From the NCBI GenBank assembly GCA_007135505.1, contig SLIS01000013.1, forward strand, positions 1 to 6,565: DNA of 6,565 bases. Direction: 5' to 3'. Made by a program: the position numbers and the translations under genes. This DNA is from Halovivax sp. (GTDB lineage: Archaea; Halobacteriota; Halobacteria; Halobacteriales; Natrialbaceae). The notes beneath the pieces are model-generated. The model saw only the letters and a program-made list of their open reading frames with translations, was not told the origin of the DNA and ran no database searches. Shown here one piece after another: positions 5,308 to 6,565 of this stretch; the first letter of the stretch is position 1, and the number at the start of each line of letters is the position of its first letter.

Positions 5308-5574
5308 TCAGAAGACGACGTAGAGCGAGGCGGAAAGCAGGACGAGTCCCGCCGACAGTCCGACGAGCCAGAACTGGACCCGGGTCGGGTCGTCGGTGGC
5401 CGGCCCAACCCGGAACCGTTCGTAGATCGCGCTCGAAACCATTCCGACGCCGCCGATCGCTAACAGCGCCGGAATCAACCGAATTCCTCCCGCAACGATA
5501 CTCCCGAGACCGAGCACGGCTAGCGCGCAGCCGACGACGGCCGTCGAAACGTGATAGACGTCAAGCGTGTCCAT
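5308..5574 (-). CDS. Small three-helix membrane protein downstream of halocin-like gene
   Basis: Encodes 88 residues from the ATG at 5574-5572. The frame is open further upstream, but the extension would overlap the 3' end of the precursor gene and lacks membrane-protein composition. The ATG gives a compact protein of almost only helices: about 10-30, 33-51 and 67-87. They are joined by a short loop ERFRVGPATDDPTRVQ (52-67), and the chain ends in SASLYVVF. There is no cysteine cluster and no enzyme motif, and I do not recognise a family. It lies 61 bases after the stop codon of the cysteine-rich precursor on the same strand, so read-through or an operon is plausible; a weak promoter in the gap cannot be excluded. 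Small hydrophobic proteins next to bacteriocin genes often give self-protection. That role is an inference from position only. Confidence 0.72.
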   Translation of the reverse strand: MDTLDVYHVSTAVVGCALAVLGLGSIVAGGIRLIPALLAIGGVGMVSSAIYERFRVGPATDDPTRVQFWLVGLSAGLVLLSASLYVVF

Positions 5575-5635
5575 GAGTGGCTTTCGACGTGATTGTTGAA
5601 AGTCGTTTGTCGGAAGCGGTACCCCGTTCCAGCAG

Positions 5636-6565
5636 TCAGAGACAGGTTTTGTCGTCGCAGCCCTCCCTGACGCAGATCGCCCCCGCGGAGGTTCCTGGAT
5701 CGCGGATAAATCCTGGGAGTGCGAGGTACGAGGATGCCGCCGTACAGAGTGACGAGGATCGTTCGCCAAGACAACAACCGAGACCACAACCGCAACCGGC
5801 ACATCCGATACACGCGAAAATAGCGGTGGGATTTCCGATCGAGAGGCTGGCGCACTTCGTACACGAACCGCCGCACGCAGCTAACGTACCCAGGATGACA
5901 GGGATGCTCGTCGGACAGGTCTCGTTGGAGCGAGTATCAGCGGTCGTCGCGCGTGAGACATCGATCGTATCTGAATCGACGTCGATCGAGATCAGCCGGC
6001 CGGGAGACTCGGTTGCCGACGGCGATTTCGTTCCGTCGAATTCGGTCGAAAGTTCGATAGTGTGGCTATCTGGACGAACGATCTCGATACCCGACGTTGC
6101 CAGTGCGACCGCCGACTCTGAGGAAACCTGTGCCTCAGGGAGGAGCGTTTCTGTGTCGCCGGTCACGATGGCGAACACCGCCGCCGGTTCGTCCTCCTTC
6201 CAGACTACGTGTCCGAAGCGACCGAACACGTGTCGGTTCGGCGTCGAGTCCGGGTGGTCGGCTGACAGCGAACCGACCGGCTCCCCGTCGGTCACTAACG
6301 GGAGAAAGACAGTGACCGAGGTGTCATAGCCGTGGATCGTTTCGGTGACGATCGCATCGTCCGACGTCACCTCGTACGCTCGCCCTGCAAGTCGGTGCCT
6401 GAGACCGGCGTACGCGTCTTCCTCCGTGACGCTCGATACGGCCTCGTTGAGGTACTTGCGCTTCTTACGCCCGTGCACCTCGACGACGGTATCCGGGCCG
6501 GTTGGTCGCTTTGATGCCTGGCCACTCGCAGTACTTGCCGCGCCGACGCCACCCAGCGTGGCGGC
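5636..6565 (-). CDS. Halocin C8-like precursor: secreted, cysteine-rich C-terminus (N-terminus beyond window)
   Basis: Visible are 309 residues; the frame is open at the window edge. A GTG at 6478 is not the start, because the 29 codons before it (AATLGGVGAASTASGQA...) look like the end of an export signal, probably Tat as in known halocins. Counting from the edge, residues 18 to about 216 contain no cysteine. They include an acidic and basic helical stretch (KKRKYLNEAVSSVTEEDAYAGLRHRLAG) and a beta-rich part (TVFLPLVTDGEPVGSL, AAVFAIVTGD). Residues 217-309 hold 14 cysteines, ten of them between 217 and 265, in a glycine- and alanine-rich hydrophobic run with C-C and CxxC pairs. The protein ends CDDKTCL. 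Halocin C8 precursors (about 283 residues) have this plan: Tat signal, immunity part (HalI), then a 76-residue peptide with ten cysteines. The homology is judged by plan rather than alignment. A secreted cysteine-rich protein without killing activity is the alternative. Confidence 0.68.
   Translation of the reverse strand, partial: AATLGGVGAASTASGQASKRPTGPDTVVEVHGRKKRKYLNEAVSSVTEEDAYAGLRHRLAGRAYEVTSDDAIVTETIHGYDTSVTVFLPLVTDGEPVGSLSADHPDSTPNRHVFGRFGHVVWKEDEPAAVFAIVTGDTETLLPEAQVSSESAVALATSGIEIVRPDSHTIELSTEFDGTKSPSATESPGRLISIDVDSDTIDVSRATTADTRSNETCPTSIPVILGTLAACGGSCTKCASLSIGNPTAIFACIGCAGCGCGLGCCLGERSSSLCTAASSYLALPGFIRDPGTSAGAICVREGCDDKTCL

Noticed and set aside
5577..6329. A 250-codon plus-strand frame opposite the precursor gene.
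   Set aside because: The product is Ser/Pro-rich without domains. The opposite strand has an export signal tail and an organised cysteine-rich end, which are unlikely by chance.
1..6565. CRISPR array, insertion sequence or rRNA gene.
   Set aside because: No regularly spaced repeats, no transposase motif or paired terminal repeats, and no rRNA-like sequence were seen on reading both strands.

Overview
The window looks like chromosomal DNA of a haloarchaeon. It is GC-rich with strong G/C preference at third codon positions and acidic proteins. Several start codons are probably leaderless, with TATA-like boxes about 27 bases upstream. It also carries protein families typical of Halobacteria (an archaemetzincin, a UPF0146 protein, a TIGR01548-like HAD hydrolase). 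I cannot name the genus.

Layout. Positions 1-137 (minus) hold the N-terminus of a HAD-family hydrolase. Positions 276-683 (minus) encode a UPF0146 protein. Facing away from it is an archaemetzincin zinc protease (723-1244, plus) with an intact metal site. A short reading frame (1314-1370, plus) overlaps by ATGA the start of a roughly 12-helix membrane protein (1367-3031, plus), probably an ABC exporter permease-type subunit. It converges on an ABC ATPase (3126-3905, minus); the 94-base gap between them holds three hairpin or palindrome elements. The ATPase is divergent from an unrecognised protein with a soluble domain and two C-terminal helices (4060-4785, plus). A 227-base gap with a 14-base palindrome and an AT-rich promoter zone precedes an 80-residue glycine-zipper membrane protein (5013-5255, plus).

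The right end is the most interesting part. On the minus strand, from the window edge at 6565 down to 5636, runs a protein truncated at its N-terminus. It has the tail of a secretion signal, a cysteine-free middle of about 200 residues, and a C-terminal 93 residues with 14 cysteines. This architecture matches halocin C8 precursors, in which one secreted polyprotein carries an immunity part followed by a cysteine-rich antimicrobial peptide. Sixty-one bases downstream on the same strand is an 88-residue three-helix membrane protein (5308-5574), a candidate partner or immunity factor. GC content in sampled lines falls from about 70% in the ABC region to about 60% here, consistent with an accessory locus beside core genes.

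The frame of the precursor stays open past the apparent GTG start at 6478 and up to the window edge, so annotating it as a 280-residue protein would cut off its export signal.
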